Under the pieces are notes generated by a model. It was given only the letters and a program-made list of their open reading frames with translations, did not search any database and was not told the origin of the DNA. From Pseudomonas sp. v388 (GTDB taxonomy: Bacteria > Pseudomonadota > Gammaproteobacteria > Pseudomonadales > Pseudomonadaceae): a stretch of 64,000 bases of DNA. The translations under genes and the position numbers were made by a program. Shown piece by piece: positions 8,850 to 18,136 of the stretch (its first letter is position 1; every line of letters begins with the position of its first letter). The stretch lies in NCBI RefSeq assembly GCF_003935425.1, contig NZ_RHQN01000009.1, positions 62,001-126,000 of the forward strand, written 5' to 3'.

Positions 8850-10635
8850 ACCACTCACCGCGGCCCAAGCGGTCGCAGCCGGGGTCGACTTCGCCGAGCT
8901 GGACGTCAACTCCGCCGGCCTGTTCTGGAACGAATATCGCCCCGAAGACGGTGCATGCCGGATCTGGCACTGGTACGCCGGCCAGACGCACTGCCTGACG
9001 CCGGATGGTTTCAGCGTGCGCAGCCGGGTCTACGAATACGGCGGCGGCTCGTTCTGCCTGGCCGACGATGCGGTGGTATTCGTCAACGAAAGCGATCAGC
9101 AGTTGTATCGGCAAGCGCTGGATAACGGCGCGCCGGTGCAACTGACCCAGGGCGATTACCACTACGGCGGTGTGTTCTTTACCAACGGGCGGGTTCTGGC
9201 TGTCGAGGAAGACCACACGACTCATCGGCTGGTCGCCATCGACCTGGCCGATGGCCGGCGCACGCTGTTGGCCGAAGGCGCGGACTTCTATTCGTCACCC
9301 ATCGTCAGCGCAGATGGCGGCCGCCTGGCCTGGATCGAATGGCAACGCCCGCACCAGCCCTGGACCAGCACTCGCTTGATGTGCGCGCAACGCCAGGACA
9401 ATGGCCAGTGGTCGGCGCCGCGCTGTGTCGCGGGAGACGGCGCGGAAGAATCCTTGCAGCAGCCACGCTTCGACGCTCAAGGGCTGCTGTATTGCCTGAC
9501 CGACCGTGACGGATTCTGGCAACCGTGGGGCGAAACCGATTCCGGCTTCTCTGCGCTGCCGACGGTCGCGGCTGACCACTCATCCGCCCCATGGCAATTG
9601 GGCAGTTGCACCTGGCTACCGGTCAGCGGCGGCTATCTTGCCAGTTGGTCGGAAAACGGTGTGGGCGTCCTGGGCTTGCGCCATCCGGACGGCACGGTCG
9701 AAGACTACACTGGCGATTACAGCCGCTTCCGCAGTCTGGCGCTGGACGAAGCGTTCATCTATTGCATCGCGGCATCTGCTGTCAGCACTTCGGCAGTGCT
9801 TGCCATTTCTCGCGCCGATCACAGCGTGCAGGTGTTGGCAGGTGGCGGTGCGCCGCTGCCGCCAGAACGCATCAGCCGTCCGCAGCCGCTGCGCTATCCC
9901 AGCGGCGATGCGCATGCCCACGGCTACTTCTACCCGGCGATGACCGGCGATGAAAAACCGCCGTTGGTGGTGTTCATCCACGGAGGTCCGACTTCGGCCT
10001 GTTACCCGGTGCTGGACCCGCGCATTCAGTTCTGGACCCAGCGCGGATTCGCGGTGGCCGACCTGAATTATCGAGGCAGCACCGGTTACGGTCGCCAATA
10101 CCGGCAGAGTCTGCACCTGAACTGGGGTGTGGCGGACGTGGAAGACGCCTGCGCGGTGGTCACTCATCTGAGCGAGCGTGGCTTGATCGACGAGGACAAG
10201 GCCTTCATTCGCGGCGGCAGCGCCGGCGGTTACACCACACTGTGCGCACTGGCGTTTCAAGACGTCTTCCGCGCCGGTGCCAGCCTGTACGGCGTCAGCG
10301 ACCCAATCGCGCTGGCCAAGGCGACTCACAAGTTCGAAGGGGATTACCTGGACTGGCTGATTGGCGATCCCGAGCGGGATGTTGAACGCTACAACGCCAG
10401 GACGCCTTTATTGCACGCCGACCGAATCAAGGTGCCGGTGGTGTTCTTTCAGGGCGAGCTGGATGCCGTCGTGGTGCCGGAACAGACCCGCGCCATGCTG
10501 GACGCTCTAGTCGAACGCGGCATCCCGGCGCAGGCGCATTTCTATCCAGGCGAACGCCATGGGTTCCGCAAGGCCAGCAATCAGGCCCACGCGCTTGAGA
10601 CCGAGTGGCAGTTCTATTGCGACGTTCTCAAGTGA
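8812..10635 (+). CDS. S9 family prolyl oligopeptidase / acylaminoacyl peptidase
   Basis: The 607-aa protein has an N-terminal beta-propeller and a C-terminal alpha/beta hydrolase. The nucleophile is in '[12 protein letters not shown]' (G-x-S-x-G), the aspartate in '[11 protein letters not shown]' and the histidine in 'GERHGF'. The ATG at 8812 lies inside the end of pqqE (38-base overlap in another frame), so it is part of the pqq operon. A peptidase at this position is common in pseudomonads, where it may help degrade the processed PqqA peptide; that role is inference. Confidence 0.88.
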   Translation: MTEIHASSQNPPEPLTAAQAVAAGVDFAELDVNSAGLFWNEYRPEDGACRIWHWYAGQTHCLTPDGFSVRSRVYEYGGGSFCLADDAVVFVNESDQQLYRQALDNGAPVQLTQGDYHYGGVFFTNGRVLAVEEDHTTHRLVAIDLADGRRTLLAEGADFYSSPIVSADGGRLAWIEWQRPHQPWTSTRLMCAQRQDNGQWSAPRCVAGDGAEESLQQPRFDAQGLLYCLTDRDGFWQPWGETDSGFSALPTVAADHSSAPWQLGSCTWLPVSGGYLASWSENGVGVLGLRHPDGTVEDYTGDYSRFRSLALDEAFIYCIAASAVSTSAVLAISRADHSVQVLAGGGAPLPPERISRPQPLRYPSGDAHAHGYFYPAMTGDEKPPLVVFIHGGPTSACYPVLDPRIQFWTQRGFAVADLNYRGSTGYGRQYRQSLHLNWGVADVEDACAVVTHLSERGLIDEDKAFIRGGSAGGYTTLCALAFQDVFRAGASLYGVSDPIALAKATHKFEGDYLDWLIGDPERDVERYNARTPLLHADRIKVPVVFFQGELDAVVVPEQTRAMLDALVERGIPAQAHFYPGERHGFRKASNQAHALETEWQFYCDVLK

Positions 10636-10660
10636 ACGAGCCGCAAAGGCGCAATGTTAT

Positions 10661-10740
10661 TGCCAGCAAGCCGGATCGCCACCCGCTGGCTCCTGCAGGC
10701 CGGCGCTGTATCCCTGCCTTGTAGGAGCCAGCATGCTGAC
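10661..10740. repeat. REP-type inverted repeat pair
   Basis: GCTGGCTCCTGCA at 10685-10697 and TGTAGGAGCCAGC at 10720-10732 are inverted with one mismatch, flanked by further REP core (GCCAGCAAGCCGG). The pair lies between two convergent genes, the usual REP location. Confidence 0.75.
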
Positions 10741-10767
10741 AGCGCCGCCTCTACAACGCTGCGGCTG

Positions 10768-10929
10768 TCATTTTCGTGACACGATGATGTACACCGCGTG
10801 AATGATGCCCGGAATGTAGCCCAACAGGGTCAGCAGGATGTTCAGCCAGAATGCGCCGCCCAGGCCGACTTGCAGGAACACACCCAGCGGAGGCAGCAGG
10901 ATGGCGAAGATGATGCGAATGATGTCCAT
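10768..10929 (-). CDS. YqaE/Pmp3 family small membrane protein
   Basis: The 53-aa peptide consists of two hydrophobic helices joined by a short loop: 'MDIIRIIFAILLPPLGVFL' and 'FWLNILLTLLGYIPGIIHAVYII'. This is the Pmp3/YqaE (UPF0057) pattern with the conserved P-P-L-G-V and G-Y-I-P-G-I-I-H-A elements. The family is linked to membrane potential and stress responses, mostly from yeast and plants. I used the ATG at 10929, which has AGGAGC upstream, rather than the longer open frame that runs to 11067. Confidence 0.88.
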   Translation of the reverse strand: MDIIRIIFAILLPPLGVFLQVGLGGAFWLNILLTLLGYIPGIIHAVYIIVSRK

Positions 10930-11110
10930 GAGTAAGCTCCTGATTAATGGCTCTGAAAAGGCCAGACAGCTAATCGACCCTGCACGCTGGTGAGGGTTCC
11001 ACTGCTTCTGGCATACAGCCATTACCGGAGGGGATAAAGCGCGGGGCAAGGCGTGCCGCAGCCGCATTGGCCGGGTGTGGTGTGGGCGTGCTCAGCCAAC
11101 AGACGCGCAC

Positions 11111-11235
11111 AAAGAAAACCCCGCCTAAGCGGGGTTTTCCAGACTGTTTCCCTGATTTCCCTTTCGTCCCGCCATCCTGGCAGGTATCCCTACGTGTCCC
11201 TGTTATGTATGTGCGCTTCCTGCGCTACGTCCATG
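11111..11235 (-). ncRNA. rsmY: RsmY small regulatory RNA
   Basis: The minus strand from about 11235 to 11111 carries nine GGA motifs, several in hairpin loops: GCGCAGGAAGCGC and GCCAGGATGGC are clear stem-loops, the first being a hallmark of RsmY. The RNA ends in a perfect ten-base stem (11115-11124 with 11129-11138) and T-rich tail. A likely -10 (TAATCT, 11241-11246) places the start near 11235. RsmY sequesters RsmA/RsmE-type translation repressors through its GGA sites. From memory, rsmY occupies the same place beside this acyl-CoA dehydrogenase in P. putida. Exact ends are inferred. Confidence 0.9.
11115..11138 (-). terminator. Intrinsic terminator of rsmY
   Basis: AAAACCCCGC and GCGGGGTTTT form a perfect ten-base stem around a four-base loop. 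On the minus strand the stem is followed by C and three T residues. The hairpin is symmetrical and could also act on the plus strand. Confidence 0.88.
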
Positions 11236-11291
11236 TGAGTAGATTAACTTTGGATCCACTTTTGCGATAGAGGCCGATTTCCGGCTTCTCA

Positions 11292-11309
11292 TGTAAGCAA
11301 ATGCTTACA
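11292..11309 (-). promoter_or_regulatory. GacA upstream activating sequence of rsmY
   Basis: TGTAAG-N6-CTTACA is a perfect match to the GacA box found upstream of rsm small RNA genes. Its centre lies about 65 bases before the inferred rsmY start, the usual distance. The rest of the 391-base stretch from 10930 to 11320 contains rsmY and its terminator; I see no protein gene there. Confidence 0.92.
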
Positions 11310-11320
11310 AATGGTTTTGA

Positions 11321-13099
11321 TTAGAACTGCTCGGCATCCATCAGGTACAACGAGTCACTGCCGGCACGCACCGAAGCGTCCAGCGAATGTATCCGCGGCA
11401 ACAATCTGGCGAAATAGAAGCGGGCCGTGCTCAGCTTGCTGGCATAGAACGTTTCCTGCGCTTCCTTGCCAACGGCTGCCTTGGCCATCATCGCCCACAT
11501 GTAGGCGTAGGCCGTATAGCCGAACAGGTGCAGATATTCCACCGAGGCGGCGCCGATCTCATTGGGATTGGCCTTGGCACGATCCAGTATCCAGTGGGTC
11601 AGGTCGTCCAAGGTGTTCAGCGCTGCACCCAGCGGCCTGGTAAATTCCCCCAGCGTGGCATCCGCCGACGCGATGAACTGCCGGACCTCATCGGAAAACA
11701 ACCGGTAGAACGCGCCGCCGGAACCGACAATCTTGCGCCCCACCAGGTCCAGAGCCTGAATACCGTTGGTGCCTTCGTAGATCTGGGTAATGCGCACATC
11801 GCGTACCAGTTGTTCCTGGCCCCATTCGCGAATATAGCCGTGGCCACCGAAGATCTGCTGCCCATGAAGGGTGGTTTCCAGGCCGATATCGGTCAGAAAG
11901 GCTTTGGCGACCGGCGTCAGTAACGCCACCAGATCATCGGCGCGCTTGCGTGCGACATCGTCATCGCTGAACTTGGCAATATCCAGTTGCAACGCCACGT
12001 AGCTGGAGAACGCTCGCCCGCCCTCGTTGAATGCCTTCATGGTCAGCAACATGCGCCGCACGTCGGGGTGAACGATGATCGGATCGGCAACCTTGTCGGC
12101 GTGCTGCGCGCCGGTCGGCGCACGGCTTTGCAGGCGGTCACGGGCATAGTCGACGGCGTTCTGATAGGACCGCACACCGGACGCCAGCCCCTGGATGCCG
12201 ACACCCAGGCGTTCGTAGTTCATCATGGTGAACATCGCCGCCAGGCCTTTATTGGGCTCGCCGATCAAATAGCCGATGGCGGCATCGAAGTTCATCACGC
12301 AGGTGGCGGACGCCTGAATACCCATCTTGTGCTCGATCGAGCCGCAACTGACCGCGTTGCGCTCACCCAGGCTGCCGTCATCGGCCACCATGAACTTGGG
12401 CACCAGGAACAGCGAAATGCCTTTGGGCCCGGCGGGCGCATCCGGCAGTTTCGCCAACACCAGATGAATGATGTTTTCGGTCAGGTCATGCTCGCCGCCA
12501 GTGATGAAGATCTTGCTGCCGGTGATTGCGTAGGCGCCGTCCGCCTGAGGCTCGGCCCTGGTCCGGATGATCCCCAGATCGGTGCCGGCATGGGCCTCGG
12601 TCAGGCACATCGAGCCGCACCAGGTGCCCGCATACATGTTCGGCAGGTACTTGGCCTTGAGCGCTTCGGTGGCGTGGGTATTGATCGATACGCAGGCGCC
12701 GGACGTCAGCATCGGGTACAGGCCAAACGCAAGACTGGCCGAGTTGAGCATTTCTTCGACCTGCGCCGACACCACCTTGGGCATGCCCATGCCGCCGAAC
12801 TCGGGATTGCCACCCACACCGACCCAGCCGCCTTCGGCGTAGGTGCGATAAGCCTCGGGAAAACCTGCCGGTGTGGTCACGACCGTGTCGTTCCAGTGGC
12901 AGCCTTCTTCGTCGCCATTGCGACTCAGCGGGGCGATGCCTTTGCCGGTCACTTTACCGGCTTCCTCAAGAATGGCTTCGACCGTCTCCGCATCGACGGT
13001 ATCGGCCAGCTCCGGCAGCTGTGCCCAGAGTTTCGAGACCTCGAAGACTTCATTGAGAACGAAGCGCATATCACGCAGCGGCGCTTGATAATCGGCCAT
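11321..13099 (-). CDS. Acyl-CoA dehydrogenase (FadE-type, about 600 aa)
   Basis: The 592-aa flavoenzyme introduces the trans-2 double bond in acyl-CoA during beta-oxidation. It has the large-subfamily layout: N-terminal helical domain, middle domain with 'CLTEAHAGTDLGIIRT', the FAD-binding 'GGHGYIREWGQEQLVRDVRITQIYEGTNGIQALDLVGRK' near residues 420-460, and a C-terminal extension. The ATG at 13099 has GAGG upstream. It is about 600 aa and similar to the dehydrogenase at 14856, with a GGDEF gene between them. Its position next to bio genes and rsmY suggests the PA0508 (FadE2) counterpart; this is from memory of gene order. Confidence 0.9.
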   Translation of the reverse strand: MADYQAPLRDMRFVLNEVFEVSKLWAQLPELADTVDAETVEAILEEAGKVTGKGIAPLSRNGDEEGCHWNDTVVTTPAGFPEAYRTYAEGGWVGVGGNPEFGGMGMPKVVSAQVEEMLNSASLAFGLYPMLTSGACVSINTHATEALKAKYLPNMYAGTWCGSMCLTEAHAGTDLGIIRTRAEPQADGAYAITGSKIFITGGEHDLTENIIHLVLAKLPDAPAGPKGISLFLVPKFMVADDGSLGERNAVSCGSIEHKMGIQASATCVMNFDAAIGYLIGEPNKGLAAMFTMMNYERLGVGIQGLASGVRSYQNAVDYARDRLQSRAPTGAQHADKVADPIIVHPDVRRMLLTMKAFNEGGRAFSSYVALQLDIAKFSDDDVARKRADDLVALLTPVAKAFLTDIGLETTLHGQQIFGGHGYIREWGQEQLVRDVRITQIYEGTNGIQALDLVGRKIVGSGGAFYRLFSDEVRQFIASADATLGEFTRPLGAALNTLDDLTHWILDRAKANPNEIGAASVEYLHLFGYTAYAYMWAMMAKAAVGKEAQETFYASKLSTARFYFARLLPRIHSLDASVRAGSDSLYLMDAEQF

Positions 13100-13310
13100 G
13101 GCAAACCTCACGAACGGGAGCAGCAGACTGGGGGAAAGCTGATTCGGCGCACCGAATGGCGTCAATCAGGAATCGATGCACCCGAGTCTAACCGAACACC
13201 ATTTCAGAGACATAGGGTCGTGTCATGACCATACAGTCAAGGCGGGTCATGCAGACGAATGGCCTGGATTCGCGCTTAACGCGACAGGAAACGGGGAGTG
13301 ACAGACGATA

Positions 13311-13335
13311 GAAAACGGCTTCAGAACGGAGCCGT
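13311..13335 (-). terminator. Likely terminator of the GGDEF gene
   Basis: ACGGCT(T)C and G(G)AGCCGT pair over eight bases with one G-T pair around AGAAC. On the minus strand the stem is followed by TTTTC, three bases after the gene's stop. Confidence 0.65.
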
Positions 13336-13338
13336 CAT

Positions 13339-14637
13339 TCAACTCAGCGCTTCGGCGGTGCGCACGGCGCCGCGCTTGTTTAGCTGGCCGTGGGCAATCA
13401 CACAGTTACGCCCGGCGCCCTTGGCGGCATACAACGCCTGGTCGGCCGCCTTGAGCACTTCTTCGGGTGTGCGGTGTTCCGGCTGACGCTCAGCGACGCC
13501 GATGCTCACGGTGACCGAGACGCTGCTGGCGTGGGCAGCGCCGCGACGCTGACGACCTTGCTGGTCATCCTGCGGGCGAGCGTCCTTGTTGCGCAGCAGA
13601 ATCTCGTAATTGGCGATCATCTCGCGAATCGCTTCGAGATGCGGCAGACACTCCTCGATCGTCTTGCCGGCAAACACGATGGCGAACTCTTCACCGCCAT
13701 AGCGATACGCCTTGCCGCCGCCGCTGGTAATGCGTGCCAGCTTGCTGGCGACCAACCGCAACACCTGGTCACCGACGTCATGCCCGTGGGTGTCGTTGAA
13801 TTTCTTGAAATGGTCTACGTCACTCATGGCCAGCACATAATTGCGCCCTAGGCGCTGCATCCGTTCGTTGAGCGCCCGCCGTCCTGGAAGGCCGGTCAGC
13901 TCGTCGCGGAACGCCATCTGATACGCCTCGTGCGCGACGGCTGCGGCAATCATCAGCATCACCTGGCTGCAGATGATGTTCAGCGTAAAGGGCAGGATGA
14001 AAGTCTTGGGCAATGCCCAGAACAGTCCGATCAAGCCCACCAGCTGTGCCGCATGCAACGGCCGTGGTTTTTCCAGGTATTGCCAGATCAGCACCACGAA
14101 GGACAGGAAGAACATGGCATACGACAGCTGAACCAGCGTCATCCACGACCCGTGCAACGCGGGCCAGCGGATATCGGCAAGCCAGCCTTGGACCTGCACC
14201 GGATAGCTTTGCTCCAGCCCCAGTGCCACGCCGCCCACCGCCGCAAGTACCGCAAGGCGAGCGATCAGGTCCTGGAACAGATGCGTGCGTTCCTCCCAGG
14301 CTGCGTAAAGTCCGAACATGACCGGCAGCAGCAGACAGACCAAGTGGAAGACCACTGCGGCATCTTCCCTGACTGTCCCGTTGTCACGGTAGAAATCGGT
14401 TTGGGTATCCAGCAGGAAATACGCCACGTAGACCGTGAGCATCAGAAACAGCTCGCGCTGACGCCGATACACACCGCAATAAGCGCCGCCCAACAGCAGG
14501 ACCAGCGTCGGCAGAACGTTGAACAGCGAGGTGAAGAAGACACTCAAGTCCCTGACATAGGCAGCCGCAAGCCCGGCAAACAGCAATGCCAAAGAGGGCA
14601 GAAAGTGGCTGATTCGTGCAGCGGACAAACGAAGCAA
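13339..14637 (-). CDS. Membrane-bound diguanylate cyclase (GGDEF)
   Basis: The 432-aa protein has about seven hydrophobic segments in residues 10-240, then a GGDEF domain. 'DELTGLPGRRAL' opens the domain, 'DVDHFKKFNDTHGHDVGDQ' binds metal and nucleotide, and the active site is 'YRYGGEEFAIVF', an intact G-G-E-E-F, so c-di-GMP synthesis is expected. About 30 residues rich in Q, R and A ('DARPQDDQQGRQRRGAAH') are inserted after the active site. Translation appears to begin with TTG at 14637, preceded by TAGGAGACG. The input signal is not evident. Confidence 0.88.
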   Translation of the reverse strand: MLRLSAARISHFLPSLALLFAGLAAAYVRDLSVFFTSLFNVLPTLVLLLGGAYCGVYRRQRELFLMLTVYVAYFLLDTQTDFYRDNGTVREDAAVVFHLVCLLLPVMFGLYAAWEERTHLFQDLIARLAVLAAVGGVALGLEQSYPVQVQGWLADIRWPALHGSWMTLVQLSYAMFFLSFVVLIWQYLEKPRPLHAAQLVGLIGLFWALPKTFILPFTLNIICSQVMLMIAAAVAHEAYQMAFRDELTGLPGRRALNERMQRLGRNYVLAMSDVDHFKKFNDTHGHDVGDQVLRLVASKLARITSGGGKAYRYGGEEFAIVFAGKTIEECLPHLEAIREMIANYEILLRNKDARPQDDQQGRQRRGAAHASSVSVTVSIGVAERQPEHRTPEEVLKAADQALYAAKGAGRNCVIAHGQLNKRGAVRTAEALS

Positions 14638-14808
14638 GGGAAACGTCTCCTACTCGGCATCGGAGTAAAGGCCTGGATTGATGGCATTGTGCCCTCATCC
14701 ACAGAACAATGCATTCGACCGGATCGATCAAATGATCACTTTTCTGTAACGGCAGGAAGGACGAAAGGTTTATTCGTTGAATATGAAGGTTATTTAACAG
14801 GCAATAAA

Positions 14809-14838
14809 AAACCGCCTGGTCCGAAGATCAGGCGGTTT
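14809..14838 (-). terminator. Terminator of the second acyl-CoA dehydrogenase gene
   Basis: AAACCGCCTG and CAGGCGGTTT form a perfect ten-base stem around a ten-base loop. On the minus strand it is followed by a T-rich tract, 17 bases after the stop codon. Confidence 0.88.
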
Positions 14839-14855
14839 GATGTAAAACGACGAAC

Positions 14856-16661
14856 TCAGTAAGCGAGGCCGAAGTCTTCTTCCTTCATATCCATCAAGTT
14901 GGCAGCGCCCGAAAGGATCGCGGCAACATGGGTACGGGTACGCGGCAGAATGCGCTGGAAGTAGAAACGTGCGGTCTGCACCTTGGCGCGGTAGAACGCT
15001 TCGTCGCCAGTACCGGCGGCCAGCTTCTCGGTTGCCAGACGCGCCATGTCGGCCCAGAAGTAGGCCAGGCAGGCGTAACCGGAGAACATCAGGTAATCCA
15101 CCGAAGCGGCGCCCACTTCCTCGCGATCCTTCATGGCGGCCATGCCCACCTTCATGGTCAGCTCGCCCCATTCCTTGTTCAGCGCAGCCAGCGGCGCGAC
15201 GAACTCTTGAACGCCCTCGCTGCCTTCGTTGGCCTGGCAGAACTTATGAACGATCTTGGTGAAGCCCTTGAGCGCTTCGCCTTGAGTCATCAGAACCTTG
15301 CGGCCCAGCAGGTCCAGCGCCTGAATACCGGTAGTGCCTTCGTACAGCATGGAAATGCGGCTGTCACGCACGTTCTGCTCCATGCCCCACTCGGCGATGA
15401 AACCGTGGCCGCCGTAGATCTGCACACCATGGTTGGCCGCTTCAAAGCCCACTTCGGTCATGAATGCCTTGGCAATCGGCGTCATGAAGGCCAGCAGCGC
15501 GTCTGCGGCTTTGCGTTGCTCTTCGTCCTGGCTGTATTTGACGATATCGACCTGCTTGGCGGTGAAGTACACCATGGCGCGAGTGCCTTCGGCGAACGCT
15601 TTCATGGTCAGCAGCATGCGACGCACGTCCGGGTGGACGATGATCGGATCGGCGGCCTTGTCAGGCGCTTTCGGGCCGGTCAGGGAGCGCATCTGCAGAC
15701 GATCACGCGCATATTTCAGGCCACCCTGAAAGGCAATCTCGGCATGGGCCAGGCCTTGCAGCGCGGTGCCCAGGCGAGCGGTGTTCATGAAGGTGAACAT
15801 GCAGTTCAGACCTTTGTTCGGCGGGCCGATCAGGAAACCGGTGGCCGAATCGAAGTTCATCACGCAGGTGGCGTTGCCGTGAATGCCCATCTTGTGTTCG
15901 AGCGAGCCGCAGCTGACGGCGTTGCGCTCACCGATGCTGCCATCGGCCGCCGGGAGGAACTTGGGCACGATGAACAGCGAAATACCTTTGGTGCCGGCCG
16001 GTGCATCCGGCAGACGCGCCAGCACGATGTGGACAATGTTGTCCGCCATGTCGTGTTCGCCGGCAGAGATGAAAATCTTGGTACCGGTGACTTTGTAGCT
16101 GCCGTCGGGCTGAGGCTCGGCCTTGGTGCGCAGCATGCCCAGGTCGGTGCCGCAGTGGGATTCGGTCAGGCACATGGTGCCGGTCCACTCGCCGGACACC
16201 AGCTTGGTCAGGTAAGCCTCTTGCTGCTCGGGCGTACCGTGTTCGGAAATCGTGTTCATCGCGCCATGGGACAAGCCTGGGTACATGCCCCACGACCAGT
16301 TGGCTTCGCCGACCATCTCGCTGACCGCAAGGCCCAAGGATTCAGGCAAACCCTGACCGCCGTGCTCGACGTCGTGGGCCAGGCTCGGCCAGCCGCCTTC
16401 GACGAACTGTTTGTATGCCTGCTTGAAACCGGCCGGCGTGGTCACGCCCGCTTCGCTCCAGGTACAGCCCTCGATATCACCGACCCGGTTCAGCGGCGCC
16501 AGCACCTGCTCGCAGAACTTGGCGCCTTCTTCAAGAATGGCGTCGACCATGTCAGGCGTTGCGTCCTGGCAGGCGGGAAGACTTTGATAGTGGGCCTCGT
16601 AACCGAGCAGCTCATCACGAACGAAACGAATATCACGCAAGGGGGCCTTGTAATCAGGCAT
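14856..16661 (-). CDS. Acyl-CoA dehydrogenase (FadE-type), with PsrA-like boxes upstream
   Basis: The 601-aa protein is a second large acyl-CoA dehydrogenase with the same domain order as its neighbour: '[20 protein letters not shown]' in the middle domain and '[39 protein letters not shown]' near residue 440. Both probably act in fatty acid beta-oxidation with different chain-length preference. The start ATG at 16661 has AGAGG upstream; a longer open frame reaches 16760 but begins inside the promoter region. Two tandem PsrA-type boxes overlap the predicted -10, so fatty-acid-responsive control is likely. Gene order suggests the counterpart of PA0506 (FadE1). Confidence 0.92.
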   Translation of the reverse strand: MPDYKAPLRDIRFVRDELLGYEAHYQSLPACQDATPDMVDAILEEGAKFCEQVLAPLNRVGDIEGCTWSEAGVTTPAGFKQAYKQFVEGGWPSLAHDVEHGGQGLPESLGLAVSEMVGEANWSWGMYPGLSHGAMNTISEHGTPEQQEAYLTKLVSGEWTGTMCLTESHCGTDLGMLRTKAEPQPDGSYKVTGTKIFISAGEHDMADNIVHIVLARLPDAPAGTKGISLFIVPKFLPAADGSIGERNAVSCGSLEHKMGIHGNATCVMNFDSATGFLIGPPNKGLNCMFTFMNTARLGTALQGLAHAEIAFQGGLKYARDRLQMRSLTGPKAPDKAADPIIVHPDVRRMLLTMKAFAEGTRAMVYFTAKQVDIVKYSQDEEQRKAADALLAFMTPIAKAFMTEVGFEAANHGVQIYGGHGFIAEWGMEQNVRDSRISMLYEGTTGIQALDLLGRKVLMTQGEALKGFTKIVHKFCQANEGSEGVQEFVAPLAALNKEWGELTMKVGMAAMKDREEVGAASVDYLMFSGYACLAYFWADMARLATEKLAAGTGDEAFYRAKVQTARFYFQRILPRTRTHVAAILSGAANLMDMKEEDFGLAY

Positions 16662-16757
16662 AGCGATAAACCTCTGCTGATGAATCCTGGAACGAATGAC
16701 CGAAACGTTCATCAGGCGCATGCGCCGGACACGTGGCTCTCTCTTGTGCTTTACGGT

Positions 16758-16784
16758 CAAACAGGTGTTTGAAACTTACGTTTA
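16758..16784 (-). promoter_or_regulatory. Two tandem PsrA-like operator sites
   Basis: CAAAC-N4-GTTTG at 16758-16771 and GAAAC-N4-GTTTA at 16771-16784 fit the reported PsrA motif (G/C)AAAC-N2-4-GTTT(G/C), the second with one mismatch. They sit about 97 bases before the acyl-CoA dehydrogenase start. PsrA is a TetR-type repressor released by long-chain acyl compounds. Confidence 0.75.
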
Positions 16785-16801
16785 AGCCGAAATCTTGTCA
16801 A
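16773..16801 (-). promoter_or_regulatory. Predicted sigma-70 promoter of the acyl-CoA dehydrogenase gene
   Basis: On the minus strand TTGACA (16796-16801) is followed after 17 bases by TAAGTT (16773-16778). The -10 lies within the second PsrA-like box. The rest of the stretch 16662-16989 shows only a hairpin at 16951. Confidence 0.6.
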
Positions 16802-16950
16802 TAGCGCATCGCAAGCCATTCGTCTCCGACCTCGTGCACAACGCGCAGGAGAAGGCCTGCAGCGTTGCGCGAGCAACGTTGTGAGTCTAGTAGAGGTCTG
16901 GAAAAGGGCGGGGAAGATGCAGCGCGGTGATACACGGCGATTCAGAAATG

Positions 16951-16975
16951 ACGCCGTGCGCGAACGGCACGGCGT
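16951..16975 (-). terminator. Hairpin after the small rod-protein-like gene
   Basis: ACGCCGTGC and GCACGGCGT form a perfect nine-base stem around a seven-base loop, 15 bases past the stop at 16990. The T-run is poor (CATTTC), so it may be a weak terminator. Confidence 0.55.
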
Positions 16976-16989
16976 TTGTGATGCAGGTA

Positions 16990-17286
16990 TTAAACGTAGG
17001 TATCGATCAGCGTACCCAAGGCTTCGTCGCTGGCTTTCTGGGCAGCGATCCCGGCCTGGAACTGTTCCTTGCCGGCGGCAAGCTCAACCAGATTGGCCGA
17101 CAGGTCCGAACGCTGGCTGCGATCGACCGAACGCAGGTTTTCCAGCTGGAAATCCGAAGACTGGCTACGGCCGGAGACTTCGATGTTGGAACTGGCGATC
17201 TGAGTGGCCGCCTGATCCACACGCTGCTGCCCGACCTGCATTGCGCTCAGGCCTGGGTACAAGGTGTTGTTCATGGTGATTTGCAT
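16990..17286 (-). CDS. Hypothetical 98-aa protein resembling flagellar rod N-termini
   Basis: I do not recognise a characterised homologue. Residues 5-40 ('NNTLYPGLSAMQVGQQRVDQAATQIASSNIEV') recall the N-terminal helix of flagellar rod and hook proteins, where a 'SAL...QQR.D..ANNIAN' pattern is usual, and the C-terminus ends in a helix 'DEALGTLIDTYV' like rod C-termini. The central part is rich in Q, S and D and lacks a large domain. A GAGG site lies upstream of the ATG. It lies 156 bases past bioD on the same strand and is conserved beside bioD in other pseudomonads as I recall (PA0505 position). Confidence 0.75.
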   Translation of the reverse strand: MQITMNNTLYPGLSAMQVGQQRVDQAATQIASSNIEVSGRSQSSDFQLENLRSVDRSQRSDLSANLVELAAGKEQFQAGIAAQKASDEALGTLIDTYV

Positions 17287-17442
17287 ACGCCATCCTCAGT
17301 TCAAAAATGCGAACAAGCGCTATTGAACCAGTAAATGCAGGGAAATACCCGACAAAAAGACTAATGGCACAAGGCCGTCCAATAGGCTGGACCCGGACCG
17401 ATACAGAATCTTCTTGCCCATCAGGCACATGCGGGCGCCTGA

Positions 17443-18123
17443 TCAGTCGAGCAGCTCCAGATGCAGATACGCCGCCACATTTTCGGCGCTGGGCTTTTTC
17501 ATTCGCGGGACACGGCCCAGACACGGCGCCGGCAGTCTCTCGGCCAGGGTTGCCAGGTTTTCTTCGAGCCGCGAGGTCTTGGCGTCGATGATATTGGCCA
17601 CCCAACCCACCAGATGCAGCCCGTCCCGAGCGATGGCTTCCGCGCTCAGCAATGCGTGGTTGATGCAGCCCAGACGCACGCCGACCACCAGAATCACCGG
17701 AAGGCCCAACGCGATGGCCAGGTCCGACAAATTGCTCTGCTCGGCCAGCGGTACGCGCCAGCCACCGGCGCCTTCGATCAGCGTGAAATCGGCTTTCTTG
17801 TCGAGCAACGCCTGCATCGGCAACAGCAACGAACGCACGCTCAGGGCAACGCCCGCTTCCCGGGCCGCCAGATGCGGAGCGATGGCCGGCTCGAACGTGA
17901 ACGGATTGACCTCGTCGTAGCCCAGCGCCAACGAACATTCAGCAAGCAACGCCAAGGCATCGGCGTTTCGCAGCCCTTGCGGCGTGACCATACTGCCGGA
18001 CGCCACCGGTTTGCCCGCCGCGGTGCTCAGGCCGGCAAGACGCGCGGCATGCAACAGGCCGGCGGCGACCGTGGTCTTGCCCGCATCCGTGTCGGTCCCG
18101 GTAATGAAATACGCAACACTCAT
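17443..18123 (-). CDS. bioD: Dethiobiotin synthetase
   Basis: BioD (226 aa) closes the ureido ring of dethiobiotin from DAPA, CO2 and ATP. The P-loop is in 'FITGTDTDAGKTTVAAGLL' at residues 6-24, and 'LIEGAGGWRVPL' near residue 110 is the second nucleotide/substrate loop. It is the last gene of the bioB-F-H-C-D order, starting 13 bases after bioC. Confidence 0.95.
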   Translation of the reverse strand: MSVAYFITGTDTDAGKTTVAAGLLHAARLAGLSTAAGKPVASGSMVTPQGLRNADALALLAECSLALGYDEVNPFTFEPAIAPHLAAREAGVALSVRSLLLPMQALLDKKADFTLIEGAGGWRVPLAEQSNLSDLAIALGLPVILVVGVRLGCINHALLSAEAIARDGLHLVGWVANIIDAKTSRLEENLATLAERLPAPCLGRVPRMKKPSAENVAAYLHLELLD

Positions 18124-18136
18124 CTTGCGGCTTTCC

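Noticed and set aside
14928-16772. 614-aa open frame antisense to the acyl-CoA dehydrogenase
   Set aside because: The minus-strand gene is clear; this frame has no motifs or ribosome site.
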